From assembly GCA_046723645.1 (NCBI GenBank), contig JBKOUY010000237.1:1-6498 (forward strand): 6,498 nt of DNA. The letters are read 5' to 3'. Below are positions 1 to 5,297 of this stretch, one piece after another; the first letter of the stretch is position 1, and every line of letters starts with the position of its first letter. Origin of the DNA: DASQUK01 sp046723645 (GTDB lineage: Bacteria; Actinomycetota; Acidimicrobiia; Acidimicrobiales; VFJN01). Under the pieces are notes generated by a model. It did not search any database, had not been told where the DNA came from, and saw only the letters and a list, made by a program, of their open reading frames with translations. The position numbers and the translations under genes are program-made.

Positions 1-141
1 GTGGACGCCCCCGCCGTGGAGGCGTATCGGGCGCGGGGCGTCGATCGCCTCGTGGTGCTCTGCCTCGCCTTCGACGTCGACGGACTGCGCACCCAGCTCG
101 ACGGCCTCGTGGCCACCGTCCTCGAGCCGGCCCTCGCCTGA
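1..141 (+). CDS. LLM-class (luciferase-like) oxidoreductase, C-terminal end (5' truncated by window)
   Basis: The open frame runs from base 1 to a TGA at 139-141, giving 46 residues with no start of its own that can be trusted; the GTG at base 1 is probably an internal valine. The visible end contains AYRARGVDRLVVL followed by a hydrophobic/acidic stretch and a helix ending LVATVLEPALA. This resembles the last beta-strand and helix of the TIM-barrel luciferase-like monooxygenase family, where a Y-x-x-x-G-V-D-R-L-V-V motif is common. Such enzymes use F420 or FMN for hydride transfer to varied substrates, so the substrate cannot be told. The gene converges on the multicopper oxidase with only 31 bp between stop codons. 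The family call comes from a short tail and is moderate; the coding call is stronger, from codon bias and the clean stop. Confidence 0.55.
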   Translation: MDAPAVEAYRARGVDRLVVLCLAFDVDGLRTQLDGLVATVLEPALA

Positions 142-149
142 CCGGGTCC

Positions 150-172
150 CCGCGGCACGCCGTTGGCGGCGG
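150..172. terminator. Possible bidirectional terminator hairpin between convergent genes
   Basis: The 31-bp gap between two convergent stop codons contains nested inverted repeats. CGCC (158-161) pairs with GGCG (165-168) around a GTT loop. CCGC (150-153) pairs with GCGG (169-172), with GGCA bulged. There is no T-tract on either side, so this is only a structural candidate, in a place where a shared terminator would be expected. Confidence 0.3.
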
Positions 173-1639
173 TCAGGTGACGACGACCGCGGTGACCATG
201 CCGAACATGCCGGTGTCACGCTCGACGTGATTGAAGATGTGGCAGTGCCAGACCCAGGTGCCGGGCTTGTCGAGGTGGACCAGGACGGAGTAGCGCTCCC
301 CCGGCGCCACGTTGACCGTGTCGGCGACGTACGGGTCATCGAGCGGGAAGCCGTCCTTGGCCACCACGACCTGGTCGAACTGGTGGAGGTGCATGGGATG
401 GGTCTGGCCGCCCTCGTTGAAGTAGTGGACCAGGATCCAGTCCCCGCGCTTCGCCGCGATCGGCGCGGTGGCCGGGAAGCTCTTGCCGTTGAGCGAGTAC
501 CCGATCACGCCGCTGTCATTGAGCACGAGGGGCATCTCCTGGGCGACCCTGACGCCGGCGGGGATCGCGTGGCCGCTCACCGTCCGACCCGCGGGGAGCG
601 CCACCTCGCCGACGAAGATGGTGCCCAGCATGCCGTTGGGCACCTGGAGCTGGCCGTGGTGGTGGGCGTGGTACATGGCCACGGCGGGCTCGTCGGCGAC
701 GAACTCGTACGTGAACGACTCCCCCGGCCCGACCAGCGGCTGGGTGATGGGGGCGACGCCGTCCATGGCGTTGTCCACGTTGATGCCGTGCAGGTGCAGG
801 TCGGTGCCCATCGGGAGCTCGTTGTGCAGCACGATGCGCACCCGGTCGCCGACGTTGACCCGGATCTGCGGCCCGGGCACGGTGCCGTTGTAGGTCCACG
901 CGTCGACCTTGGTGCCGGGCTCCACCTCCCACGGGGTGACCTCAGCCGTGAGCTCGAACTCCTTGATGCCGCCGGCGCGGACCGTCGGTTCGAGGATCTG
1001 ATTGCCGGCGCCCTCGGTCTCCGCCGGGTAGTCGGCGATCGTGGCGTCCATGGCCTCGGACATCCTCCGGTAGTCCTCGGCCCCCATCTGGTGCCCCGCG
1101 TGCGCGCCGCCCGCGGCCTCCGGCGCTCCGGACGTGGACAGCCCGGACGCGGCGCCCGCCTGGCCGCCGTCCGAGATCGTGAGCGTGCCCTTCATCCCGG
1201 CATCGGCGTGGCCCGGAATCGCACAGATCACCTCGTACTCACCGGGCTCGAGCGAGGACAGGTCGAGCGTCTCGCTCTCGCCGGCAGCCAGGTCGGAGCT
1301 GGCGATGTCGGTGCCGCTCACCGTGAGGTTGTGGGCGGCCGTACCCGAGTTCGTCACCTCCAGCGATCCGCCGGCCGGCACGGTCAACGCGGCCGGCGTC
1401 AGCGCGAACTCGGTCAGCTCCACGCTGGCCGTCCCGCCATTGGCGCCCGGCGTCGCCTTCGATCCGCCATCGTCGTCGCCGACGAACACGACGGCCACTG
1501 ACGCGAGGACCAGCGCCAGCACCGCGATCACCACCCCGAAGGCGGCGGCGCCGACCGTCCTGTCGGTGGGCGGCGGCGCGCCGCCCTCGGGCACGGGCGA
1601 CGGGCCGCGGTCGGGTGAAGGGGGCAACGTGGTCTGCAC
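173..1639 (-). CDS. Membrane-anchored three-cupredoxin multicopper oxidase (laccase-like, type-B two-domain core plus N-terminal blue-copper domain)
   Basis: The 488-residue product starts at GTG 1639, supported by an ACGGAG Shine-Dalgarno at 1645-1650, 5 bp away. Residues 1-28 are a Pro-rich cytoplasmic tail and about 29-53 are one membrane anchor, which would place the rest outside the membrane. Residues about 71-156 form a plastocyanin-like domain with likely type-1 copper ligands H103, C139, H144 and M149. A Gly/Ala linker (157-190) carries H180, H183 and M185. The oxidase core has H282/H284 (HLHG), H324/H326 (YHAHHHG), H414/H417/H419 (HPMHLH) and H465-C466-H467 with H471 and probably M478. 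That is a full trinuclear cluster plus a type-1 site in the last domain. The HAH motif at 324-326 has Ala where a type-1 Cys would sit, which is the type-B two-domain pattern. Likely role: oxidation of Cu(I), a metal or a phenolic substrate with reduction of O2 to water. A NirK-type nitrite reductase is unlikely because of the HxH and HCH pairs. A DosR-like box lies about 90 bp upstream. Confidence 0.93.
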   Translation of the reverse strand: MQTTLPPSPDRGPSPVPEGGAPPPTDRTVGAAAFGVVIAVLALVLASVAVVFVGDDDGGSKATPGANGGTASVELTEFALTPAALTVPAGGSLEVTNSGTAAHNLTVSGTDIASSDLAAGESETLDLSSLEPGEYEVICAIPGHADAGMKGTLTISDGGQAGAASGLSTSGAPEAAGGAHAGHQMGAEDYRRMSEAMDATIADYPAETEGAGNQILEPTVRAGGIKEFELTAEVTPWEVEPGTKVDAWTYNGTVPGPQIRVNVGDRVRIVLHNELPMGTDLHLHGINVDNAMDGVAPITQPLVGPGESFTYEFVADEPAVAMYHAHHHGQLQVPNGMLGTIFVGEVALPAGRTVSGHAIPAGVRVAQEMPLVLNDSGVIGYSLNGKSFPATAPIAAKRGDWILVHYFNEGGQTHPMHLHQFDQVVVAKDGFPLDDPYVADTVNVAPGERYSVLVHLDKPGTWVWHCHIFNHVERDTGMFGMVTAVVVT

Positions 1640-1644
1640 AAAGG

Positions 1645-1650
1645 CTCCGT
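1645..1650 (-). promoter_or_regulatory. Ribosome binding site deciding the GTG start of the multicopper oxidase
   Basis: On the minus strand ACGGAG is followed by CCTTT and then GTG at 1639. The 5-bp spacing and the lack of an in-frame ATG nearby support a GTG start. It also shows that this mRNA has a leader, unlike the proposed leaderless starts of the USP and PPOX genes. Confidence 0.6.
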
Positions 1651-1730
1651 TCCGGCGAAGCGCCTGACTCGACTGCCGCTTAGGATGCGGCGGCGGGCCA
1701 TGCCGCTAGCAGGGGCCAACGGCTCGCGGC

Positions 1731-1750
1731 TTCGGGACCTTGGTCCCTTG
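1731..1750. promoter_or_regulatory. DosR/DevR-like operator upstream of the multicopper oxidase
   Basis: The sequence TTCGGGACCTTGGTCCCTTG has a GGGACC-TT-GGTCCC core at 1734-1747, a perfect 6-bp inverted repeat around TT. It matches 15 of 20 positions of the remembered mycobacterial DosR consensus TTSGGGACTWWAGTCCCSAA. It lies 91 bp upstream of the GTG start in an otherwise featureless 200-bp intergenic region. With the box centred at -42.5, transcription would start near 1698 and give a leader of about 60 nt with the Shine-Dalgarno at 1645-1650. No convincing -10 is seen there; GCTAGC at 1705-1710 is the nearest candidate. Confidence 0.65.
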
Positions 1751-1804
1751 CGCCCTCGCGACCCGGCCTCAGGGGTCGTCGCCGTCGTGGGCGTGATCGA
1801 GGTC

Positions 1805-1818
1805 GTCCGTCGGCGGAC
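1805..1818. terminator. Weak hairpin downstream of the USP gene
   Basis: GTCCG (1805-1809) and CGGAC (1814-1818) form a 5-bp stem with a TCGG loop, 22-35 bp beyond the USP stop on the minus strand. There is no T-tract and the stem is short, so the terminator role is only possible. Confidence 0.2.
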
Positions 1819-1839
1819 CGGCAGCGGCGCCCCGCCGGC

Positions 1840-2790
1840 TCATGACCGCACGCCCGACGACTGGCGCTCGAGCCGTTCGCCGGCGCGGCGGAGCCGGCGG
1901 GCGCCGGCGGCGGCAGGCACCACCAGCGTCGGCCGGCGCGCCCGGTCCGCCACGGTCCGCGCCACGCTGCCCAGCAGCAGCTCGGCGGGTCCCCCGCGGC
2001 CGCGGGTGCCCACGACGACGAGGTCGGCGTTCACGTCGTCGGCCACCTCGAGGAGGGTCCGGGCCGGGTCGCCGGAGCGCACGATGACCTGCACGCCGAC
2101 GCCACGTGCCCGGACGTCCCTGACCTCGTCCTCGACCAGCGCCAGGGTCGATGCCGGGGACCGCTCCCCTCCGCTGCCGACGTCCCTCGTCGGGTCGGCA
2201 AGCGGGAACGGCGTCACGAACTCCACGACCTCCAGGACGCTCAGCGATCCGCCCAGCGCCACGGCCACGTCGGCCGCCAGCTCGAGGGCCGCCCGCGATG
2301 CCTCCGAGCGGTCGACCCCCACGAGCAGGTGGCGGAGCCGCAGCCCGTCGGCCGGGGCCGCGCCGGGGCGGCGGGTGGGCACGACCAGCACCGGCACTCG
2401 CGCCGCCTGCAGCACCTGCAGGCTCGTGGAACCGAGGGCTAGCTCCTGCCGGTTCCCGACGCCCCGGCTCCCGACGACGAGCAGGTCGGCATGCTCACGC
2501 TCGGAAGCGCCGAGCAGCACGTCGACGGGATCGCCGTCATGCACCTCGACGCGGGGGGCGGCCGGCGAACCGGCAAACGGGGCGCACCACGTCTGCTCGA
2601 CGAGGGCGGAGAGTGTCCTCCGCCACGACCGGGCCGACGCGTCGGGATCGAGCCACCTGTCCAGCAGCCCGAGGGCGTGAATCGCCACGACCTCCGCGCC
2701 GAAGGCCTCGCCGATGGCCATGGCCCACCGCAGTGCCTCCTGCGAGGTTGCGGATCCGTCGACGCCAACCACGATCCGGGTTCCTTCCAT
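1840..2790 (-). CDS. Tandem-domain universal stress protein (UspA family)
   Basis: The 316-residue product has two complete Usp domains. Domain 1 (about 4-138) opens with RIVVGVDGS and carries the ATP-binding pattern G-2x-G-9x-G-S at G107, G110, G120-S121. Domain 2 (about 152-292) opens with HLLVGVDRSEAS and carries the same pattern at G261, G264, G274-S275. Both sites are intact, so this is the nucleotide-binding subclass, as in mycobacterial double-Usp proteins. These are cytoplasmic stress and dormancy proteins whose exact biochemical role is generally unsettled. The ATG at 2790 begins directly with the first beta-strand, fixing the start. A GGGGG tract sits immediately upstream, too close to be a good Shine-Dalgarno. 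A DosR-like box centred 42.5 bp upstream suggests hypoxia or redox control and a leaderless mRNA. The tail after 292 is basic (RRLRRAGERLERQ) and low in similarity to anything recognised. Confidence 0.94.
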   Translation of the reverse strand: MEGTRIVVGVDGSATSQEALRWAMAIGEAFGAEVVAIHALGLLDRWLDPDASARSWRRTLSALVEQTWCAPFAGSPAAPRVEVHDGDPVDVLLGASEREHADLLVVGSRGVGNRQELALGSTSLQVLQAARVPVLVVPTRRPGAAPADGLRLRHLLVGVDRSEASRAALELAADVAVALGGSLSVLEVVEFVTPFPLADPTRDVGSGGERSPASTLALVEDEVRDVRARGVGVQVIVRSGDPARTLLEVADDVNADLVVVGTRGRGGPAELLLGSVARTVADRARRPTLVVPAAAGARRLRRAGERLERQSSGVRS

Positions 2791-2796
2791 GCCCCC

Positions 2797-2842
2797 AGCG
2801 TCGCCACGCGGGTGCGGTGGCGCCAGGGGCGAAGGTCCCAGT
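2797..2842 (-). promoter_or_regulatory. DosR-like box and putative leaderless promoter of the USP gene
   Basis: In gene orientation the box (2842-2823) reads ACTGGGACCTTCGCCCCTGG, with its core GGGACCTTCGCCCC at 2839-2826. Its centre (2832.5) lies 42.5 bp from the A of the ATG at 2790. A hexamer GACGCT at 2802-2797 keeps the A and final T of a TANNNT -10 and ends 7 bp before the ATG. Together these imply transcription starting at the ATG. The match to the mycobacterial consensus is 11 of 20, mostly through the GGGAC and CCC half-sites. It is 16 of 20 identical to the PPOX box. Confidence 0.6.
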
Positions 2843-2874
2843 CGTCCGCCCCGGGCCGGCGCCCCATGTGTCCG

Positions 2875-2899
2875 CCCCGGCGACCGACGGCCGCCGGGG
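2875..2899. terminator. GC-rich hairpin 10 bp after the hsp20 stop codon
   Basis: CCCCGGCG (2875-2882) and CGCCGGGG (2892-2899) form a perfect 8-bp all-GC stem with a 9-nt loop. On the minus strand it follows the hsp20 TGA by about 10 bp and precedes the USP promoter box. It lacks a T-tract, which is common in high-GC actinobacteria. Its position separates the hsp20 and USP transcription units, so a terminator is the best reading. Confidence 0.55.
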
Positions 2900-2908
2900 T
2901 CATCCGGC

Positions 2909-3346
2909 TCAGCCGCGTGCGATGGGGACCTTGGTCACCTGCGGCTTCTGCTCGTCCGTGGCGATGGGCGCGCGGATCTCGAGGATGCCGTCCTTGTAGC
3001 TCGCGGTGATGTCGCCGTCCTTGACCCCCTCCGGCAGGGGGATGTTGCGGACGAACGACCCGTACCGGAACTCCGACCGGTAGACGTCCTTGTCCTTCTT
3101 CTCGGTCTTCTCCTCCCGCTGCGCGCGGATGTGGAGCACACCGTCGGCAACCGACAGCTCGACGTCCTTGTCGGGATCGATGTCGGGCAGCTCCGCGCGG
3201 ACCACCAGCGTGCCGTTGTCGACGTACTCCTCGACCCGCAACCAGCCGGTCTGGGGATCCAGATCGGCCATCCGGCGGAACACGTCTGGGACCTCGAATC
3301 GGAACCACTCGGGGAAGTCGAAGCGCTCCCGGCGCATCAATGCCAT
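2909..3346 (-). CDS. Small heat-shock protein, Hsp20/alpha-crystallin family
   Basis: The product is 145 residues, the usual size for bacterial small heat-shock proteins. The alpha-crystallin domain spans about 35-128, with RAELPDIDPDKDVELSV (50-66), VLHIRAQRE (70-78) and the conserved ASYKDGILEIRAP (115-127; A-x-x-x-x-G-I-L type). A C-terminal V-P-I (140-142) is the I-x-I oligomerisation motif. It should be an ATP-independent holdase that keeps unfolded client proteins soluble in the cytoplasm. The frame stays open up to 3472, but ATG 3346 is chosen. AAGGAGGT (3351-3358) lies just before it, and MALMRRERFDFPEW matches the family's short N-terminus. No CIRCE or HAIR element and no DosR-like box is seen in the 82 bp before it, so it is probably co-transcribed with the PPOX gene. 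Its closest functional analogue in a DosR regulon is HspX/Acr. Confidence 0.94.
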   Translation of the reverse strand: MALMRRERFDFPEWFRFEVPDVFRRMADLDPQTGWLRVEEYVDNGTLVVRAELPDIDPDKDVELSVADGVLHIRAQREEKTEKKDKDVYRSEFRYGSFVRNIPLPEGVKDGDITASYKDGILEIRAPIATDEQKPQVTKVPIARG

Positions 3347-3350
3347 GGCA

Positions 3351-3358
3351 ACCTCCTT
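3351..3358 (-). promoter_or_regulatory. Near-perfect Shine-Dalgarno of hsp20
   Basis: AAGGAGGT is followed by TGCC and ATG at 3346. It is the strongest ribosome binding site in the window and it overrules the longer in-frame opening to 3472. Confidence 0.8.
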
Positions 3359-3428
3359 CGAATGGGCGGGCAGCATGCCGCCTCGTTGTCCAACCCCAGT
3401 CTGCGGGCTCGGCTTTCCATCAGCACCG

Positions 3429-3839
3429 TCAGCGCACCGGTTTTGCCGGGCCGATCCGGCGGCCGGTGACACGATCGGGGATCAGCCGCATCCAGTGCAT
3501 CTTGTCGCCCCCGGTCCAGGGCTCGATCGGCAGCCCGCGCACACGATCGAAGACGGCGGCGTCGTACTGGGTCACTTCCTCGAGCCTGCCGCTGGCGACC
3601 ACGCTCCAGCCCGCGCGGCGGTCGTAGTCGAAGCTGTCGACCTCGAAGCTCGCGCGGGCCCGGGGACCGTGGGCGAGCTTGGTTCCCGGGTCGGTACGGA
3701 ACACGATCGTGTCGCCGTCGAGCGCGTAGTTCACCGGGAAGATGGTGGGGGTGGTGCCGGCGATCACCACGAGGCGGCCGACCTCGTCGCCCGCCAGCAG
3801 TCTCAGGCATTGGTCGCGATCGAGCGCGGACACATCCAT
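3429..3839 (-). CDS. Pyridoxamine 5'-phosphate oxidase-family (FMN/F420 split-barrel) protein
   Basis: The product is 136 residues and a single split beta-barrel domain. Family marks are MDVSALDRDQCLRLL (1-15), GRLVVIAGTTPTIFPVNYAL (21-40), DGDTIVFRTDPGTKL (41-55), ASFEVDSFD (63-71), GWSVVASGRLEEV (77-89) and the closing PWTGGDKMHWMRLIPDRVTGRRI (107-129). This is the Pyridox_ox_2-like group of small flavin- or deazaflavin-binding proteins, not the PdxH enzyme of vitamin B6 synthesis. The substrate is unknown; members may reduce nitro-compounds, or bind FMN, F420 or haem. ATG 3839 is preferred because it starts at the usual family N-terminus. No clear Shine-Dalgarno precedes it, and a promoter box sits at a distance consistent with a leaderless mRNA. 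Related PPOX-like genes (Rv0080 and Rv3129, from memory) belong to the M. tuberculosis DosR regulon. hsp20 follows 82 bp downstream and may share its transcript. Confidence 0.9.
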   Translation of the reverse strand: MDVSALDRDQCLRLLAGDEVGRLVVIAGTTPTIFPVNYALDGDTIVFRTDPGTKLAHGPRARASFEVDSFDYDRRAGWSVVASGRLEEVTQYDAAVFDRVRGLPIEPWTGGDKMHWMRLIPDRVTGRRIGPAKPVR

Positions 3840-3845
3840 GACCGG

Positions 3846-3891
3846 ATCATCCGTTGCACCGCCCTCCGCCGGCAGGGCCGAAGGTCCCTAT
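3846..3891 (-). promoter_or_regulatory. DosR-like box and putative leaderless promoter of the PPOX(-hsp20) unit
   Basis: In gene orientation the box (3891-3872) reads ATAGGGACCTTCGGCCCTGC, with its core GGGACCTTCGGCCC at 3888-3875. Its centre (3881.5) is 42.5 bp from the A of ATG 3839, identical to the USP gene. GATGAT at 3851-3846 keeps the A and final T of a TANNNT -10 and ends 7 bp before the ATG. It matches 12 of 20 positions of the mycobacterial consensus. The box also lies downstream of the minus-strand SnoaL-like gene, so PPOX need not depend on that gene's promoter. Confidence 0.6.
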
Positions 3892-3932
3892 TGGCCGCCT
3901 TGCCGCTCCCGCCGGCGGCCGGGGTCGACTCG

Positions 3933-4355
3933 TCAGACCTCGACGAACTGGTAGTCGAGCCGGATCCTTCCGTCGTCGCCGAGCGCGAGCACGTTGAGGC
4001 CGCCGCCGGCCTTCTCGCCACCGGCCCGGGACACCATCGACCAGGTGAGGCTGACGACGTTGCCCAGCAGGCGGGAGGCGTCGCCGCCGAACTCGAAGAC
4101 GTACTCGCCCGGTGCGATGAACATCTCGTATGCCCGGCTCACCCTCGCTTCGATGGCGTCGTAGCCGTGGACCTCGAGCGTTGGATGGGGGAACGCGAGC
4201 CGATCGGCGGCATCGCGCATCTCCACGGGAGGATCGACGAGCACCTGGGCGCCGTCGGGGGCCCACAGCTCGTGGATCATGCGGCGGCGAGTGGCCGAAT
4301 CGGGTTCGTTCCAGAGCGCGATGTAGCGGTCGACGAACTCCTGGGGGTCCTTCAT
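3933..4355 (-). CDS. SnoaL/NTF2-like small-barrel protein, divergent from the XRE regulator
   Basis: From ATG 4355 the product is 140 residues. It starts with MKDPQEFVDRYIALWNEPDS, the usual first helix of SnoaL-like polyketide-cyclase or limonene-epoxide-hydrolase-type NTF2 folds. Further marks are RRRMIHELWAPDGAQVL, YEMFIAPGEYVFEF and a closing strand pair ending GRIRLDYQFVEV. The fold is a cone-shaped barrel with one pocket; the substrate or binding role is unknown. Alternative in-frame ATGs lie at 4379 and 4385. 4355 is chosen because the family N-terminus begins there and GGA lies 6 bp before it, but 4385 (10 residues longer) cannot be excluded. It is divergent from the regulator, with a 16-bp palindrome between them, so it is the likely target of that regulator. 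NTF2 proteins paired with XRE/MmyB-like regulators are a common actinobacterial arrangement. Confidence 0.85.
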   Translation of the reverse strand: MKDPQEFVDRYIALWNEPDSATRRRMIHELWAPDGAQVLVDPPVEMRDAADRLAFPHPTLEVHGYDAIEARVSRAYEMFIAPGEYVFEFGGDASRLLGNVVSLTWSMVSRAGGEKAGGGLNVLALGDDGRIRLDYQFVEV

Positions 4356-4419
4356 GGCGGTTCCGTGGTCGGGATTCATGGTCATGCTGCGAGTGTGCCG
4401 ACGCCTGTGACCAACGGCG

Positions 4420-4435
4420 ATTCCCCGTAGGGAAT
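4420..4435. promoter_or_regulatory. Perfect palindromic operator in the divergent SnoaL/XRE promoter region
   Basis: ATTCCC (4420-4425), CGTA, GGGAAT (4430-4435) is an exact 6-bp inverted repeat. It is AT-rich at its ends inside a very GC-rich stretch. It lies 35 bp before the regulator GTG and 34-64 bp before the candidate starts of the divergent gene. This position suits a dimeric HTH repressor controlling both genes. The weak TATCAC at 4458-4463 could be a -10 for a leaderless regulator transcript. Confidence 0.55.
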
Positions 4436-4470
4436 ATCTCCGCTCGCGTCCGTGGGCTATCACTACCAGC

Positions 4471-5274
4471 GTGTCCGCGGCTGTCGAGACCGATCGATTC
4501 GCGCACGAGCTTCGCCGCTGGCGGAAGCTGCGGCGGTCGAGCCAGCTGGACCTGGCCTCGCGCGCGGGGACGACTCAGCGACACATGAGCTTCCTGGAGC
4601 GGGGTCGCTCGCGGCCCGGACGGGCGATGGTGGTGCGGCTGGCCGAGTCGCTCGGCCTGTCGCTGCGCGAGCGCAACGCCTTCCTGGTCTCGGCGGGCTA
4701 CGCGCCGGTCTTTCCCGAGTCGAGCCTCGATGCCCCCGCGCTCCGCCCGGTTCGCCGGGCGATCGAGGGCATCCTCGAAGGTCACATGCCTTACCCGGCC
4801 GTCGTCGCGCGGCCCTACGGCGAGATCGTGGGCGCCAACGCCGCCCTGACCGTGCTCACCGAGGGCGCGGCACCCGAACTGCTGGAACCGCCGGTGAACG
4901 TGCTGCGGCTGGCGGTGCACCCCGATGGCATGGGGCGACGCGTTCAGAACCTGCCCGAATGGGGCCGCCACATCGTCGAGAACCTGCGGAACCTGGCACA
5001 GCGCAGCCCCGACCCGCGCCTCGACGAGTTCTTGGGCGAGCTCGAGGGCTACCTCCCCGCCCTGGTCCCGGGGCCCGAGCACCTCGGATTCGCGGTGCCC
5101 CTCCGCCTGGCCAGTGACGAGGGCGAGCTGTGCCTCATAACCACTCTCACGTCGTTTGCGACGGCGGTGGACGTCACCGTGTCCGAGCTGCACCTCGAGG
5201 CGTTCCTACCCGCCGACGACGCCACCGCCGACATCCTCCGCCGTCGGGCGGGCCGAGGGATCGCCCCTCGCTGA
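4471..5274 (+). CDS. XRE-family helix-turn-helix regulator with MmyB-like ligand-binding domain
   Basis: The product is 267 residues. The N-terminal HTH spans about 9-67 (FAHELRRWRKLRRSSQLDLA, then SRAGTTQRHMSFLERGRSRP, with recognition helix near 34-45). A linker with the hallmark RNAFLVSAGYAPVF (69-81) follows. A PAS-like ligand-binding domain (about 95-248) contains PYPAVVARPYGEIVGANAAL, VNVLRLAVHPDGM, NLPEWGRHIVENLR and a final TSFATAVDVTVSELHLEAFLP. This is the MmyB-like (MLTR_LBD) layout; members bind lipid-like or other hydrophobic ligands in the few cases known. GTG 4471 is used: no earlier in-frame start fits the HTH, and there is no Shine-Dalgarno, so the mRNA may be leaderless. It is likely a cytoplasmic repressor of itself and the divergent NTF2 gene through the ATTCCC palindrome. 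The true ligand is unknown. Confidence 0.93.
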   Translation: MSAAVETDRFAHELRRWRKLRRSSQLDLASRAGTTQRHMSFLERGRSRPGRAMVVRLAESLGLSLRERNAFLVSAGYAPVFPESSLDAPALRPVRRAIEGILEGHMPYPAVVARPYGEIVGANAALTVLTEGAAPELLEPPVNVLRLAVHPDGMGRRVQNLPEWGRHIVENLRNLAQRSPDPRLDEFLGELEGYLPALVPGPEHLGFAVPLRLASDEGELCLITTLTSFATAVDVTVSELHLEAFLPADDATADILRRRAGRGIAPR

Positions 5275-5297
5275 CCCGGCGACTGCGGCCGTCAGCG
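5269..5297. terminator. Inverted repeat spanning two convergent stop codons
   Basis: CGCTGAC (5269-5275) and GTCAGCG (5291-5297) form a perfect 7-bp stem with a 15-nt loop. An inner GGC/GCC could extend it after a 2-nt bulge. Both arms include a CGC-TGA end of the flanking reading frames, so part of the symmetry may simply be two proteins that both end in Arg. It is still well placed for a bidirectional terminator, although it has no T-tract. Confidence 0.35.

Noticed and set aside
227..1501. Long 424-residue plus-strand open frame opposite the multicopper oxidase
   Set aside because: It is the mirror of a GC-rich real gene: rich in V, R, H, G and D repeats, with no motif, and it lies wholly opposite a protein with intact copper ligands.
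3287..3306. GGGACCTCGAATCG inside hsp20 as a further DosR-like box
   Set aside because: Only one half-site matches; the second half lacks CCC and the position is inside coding sequence.
3347..3428. Search for HAIR, CIRCE or DosR-like sites before hsp20
   Set aside because: None found; the region holds only the ribosome binding site and short GC-rich palindromes such as GCATGC.
3347..3472. N-terminal extension of Hsp20 to an upstream ATG at 3472
   Set aside because: It would overlap the PPOX gene end and bury the strong AAGGAGGT site inside coding sequence; the extension has no family similarity.
3090..4430. 446-residue plus-strand open frame across PPOX and SnoaL-like genes
   Set aside because: It is antisense to two or three well-supported genes and two intergenic regions, with low-complexity composition and no domain.
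3847..5193. 448-residue minus-strand open frame antisense to the XRE regulator
   Set aside because: The plus-strand frame has an unmistakable HTH and ligand-binding domain; this frame is Arg/Gln/His-rich shadow sequence.
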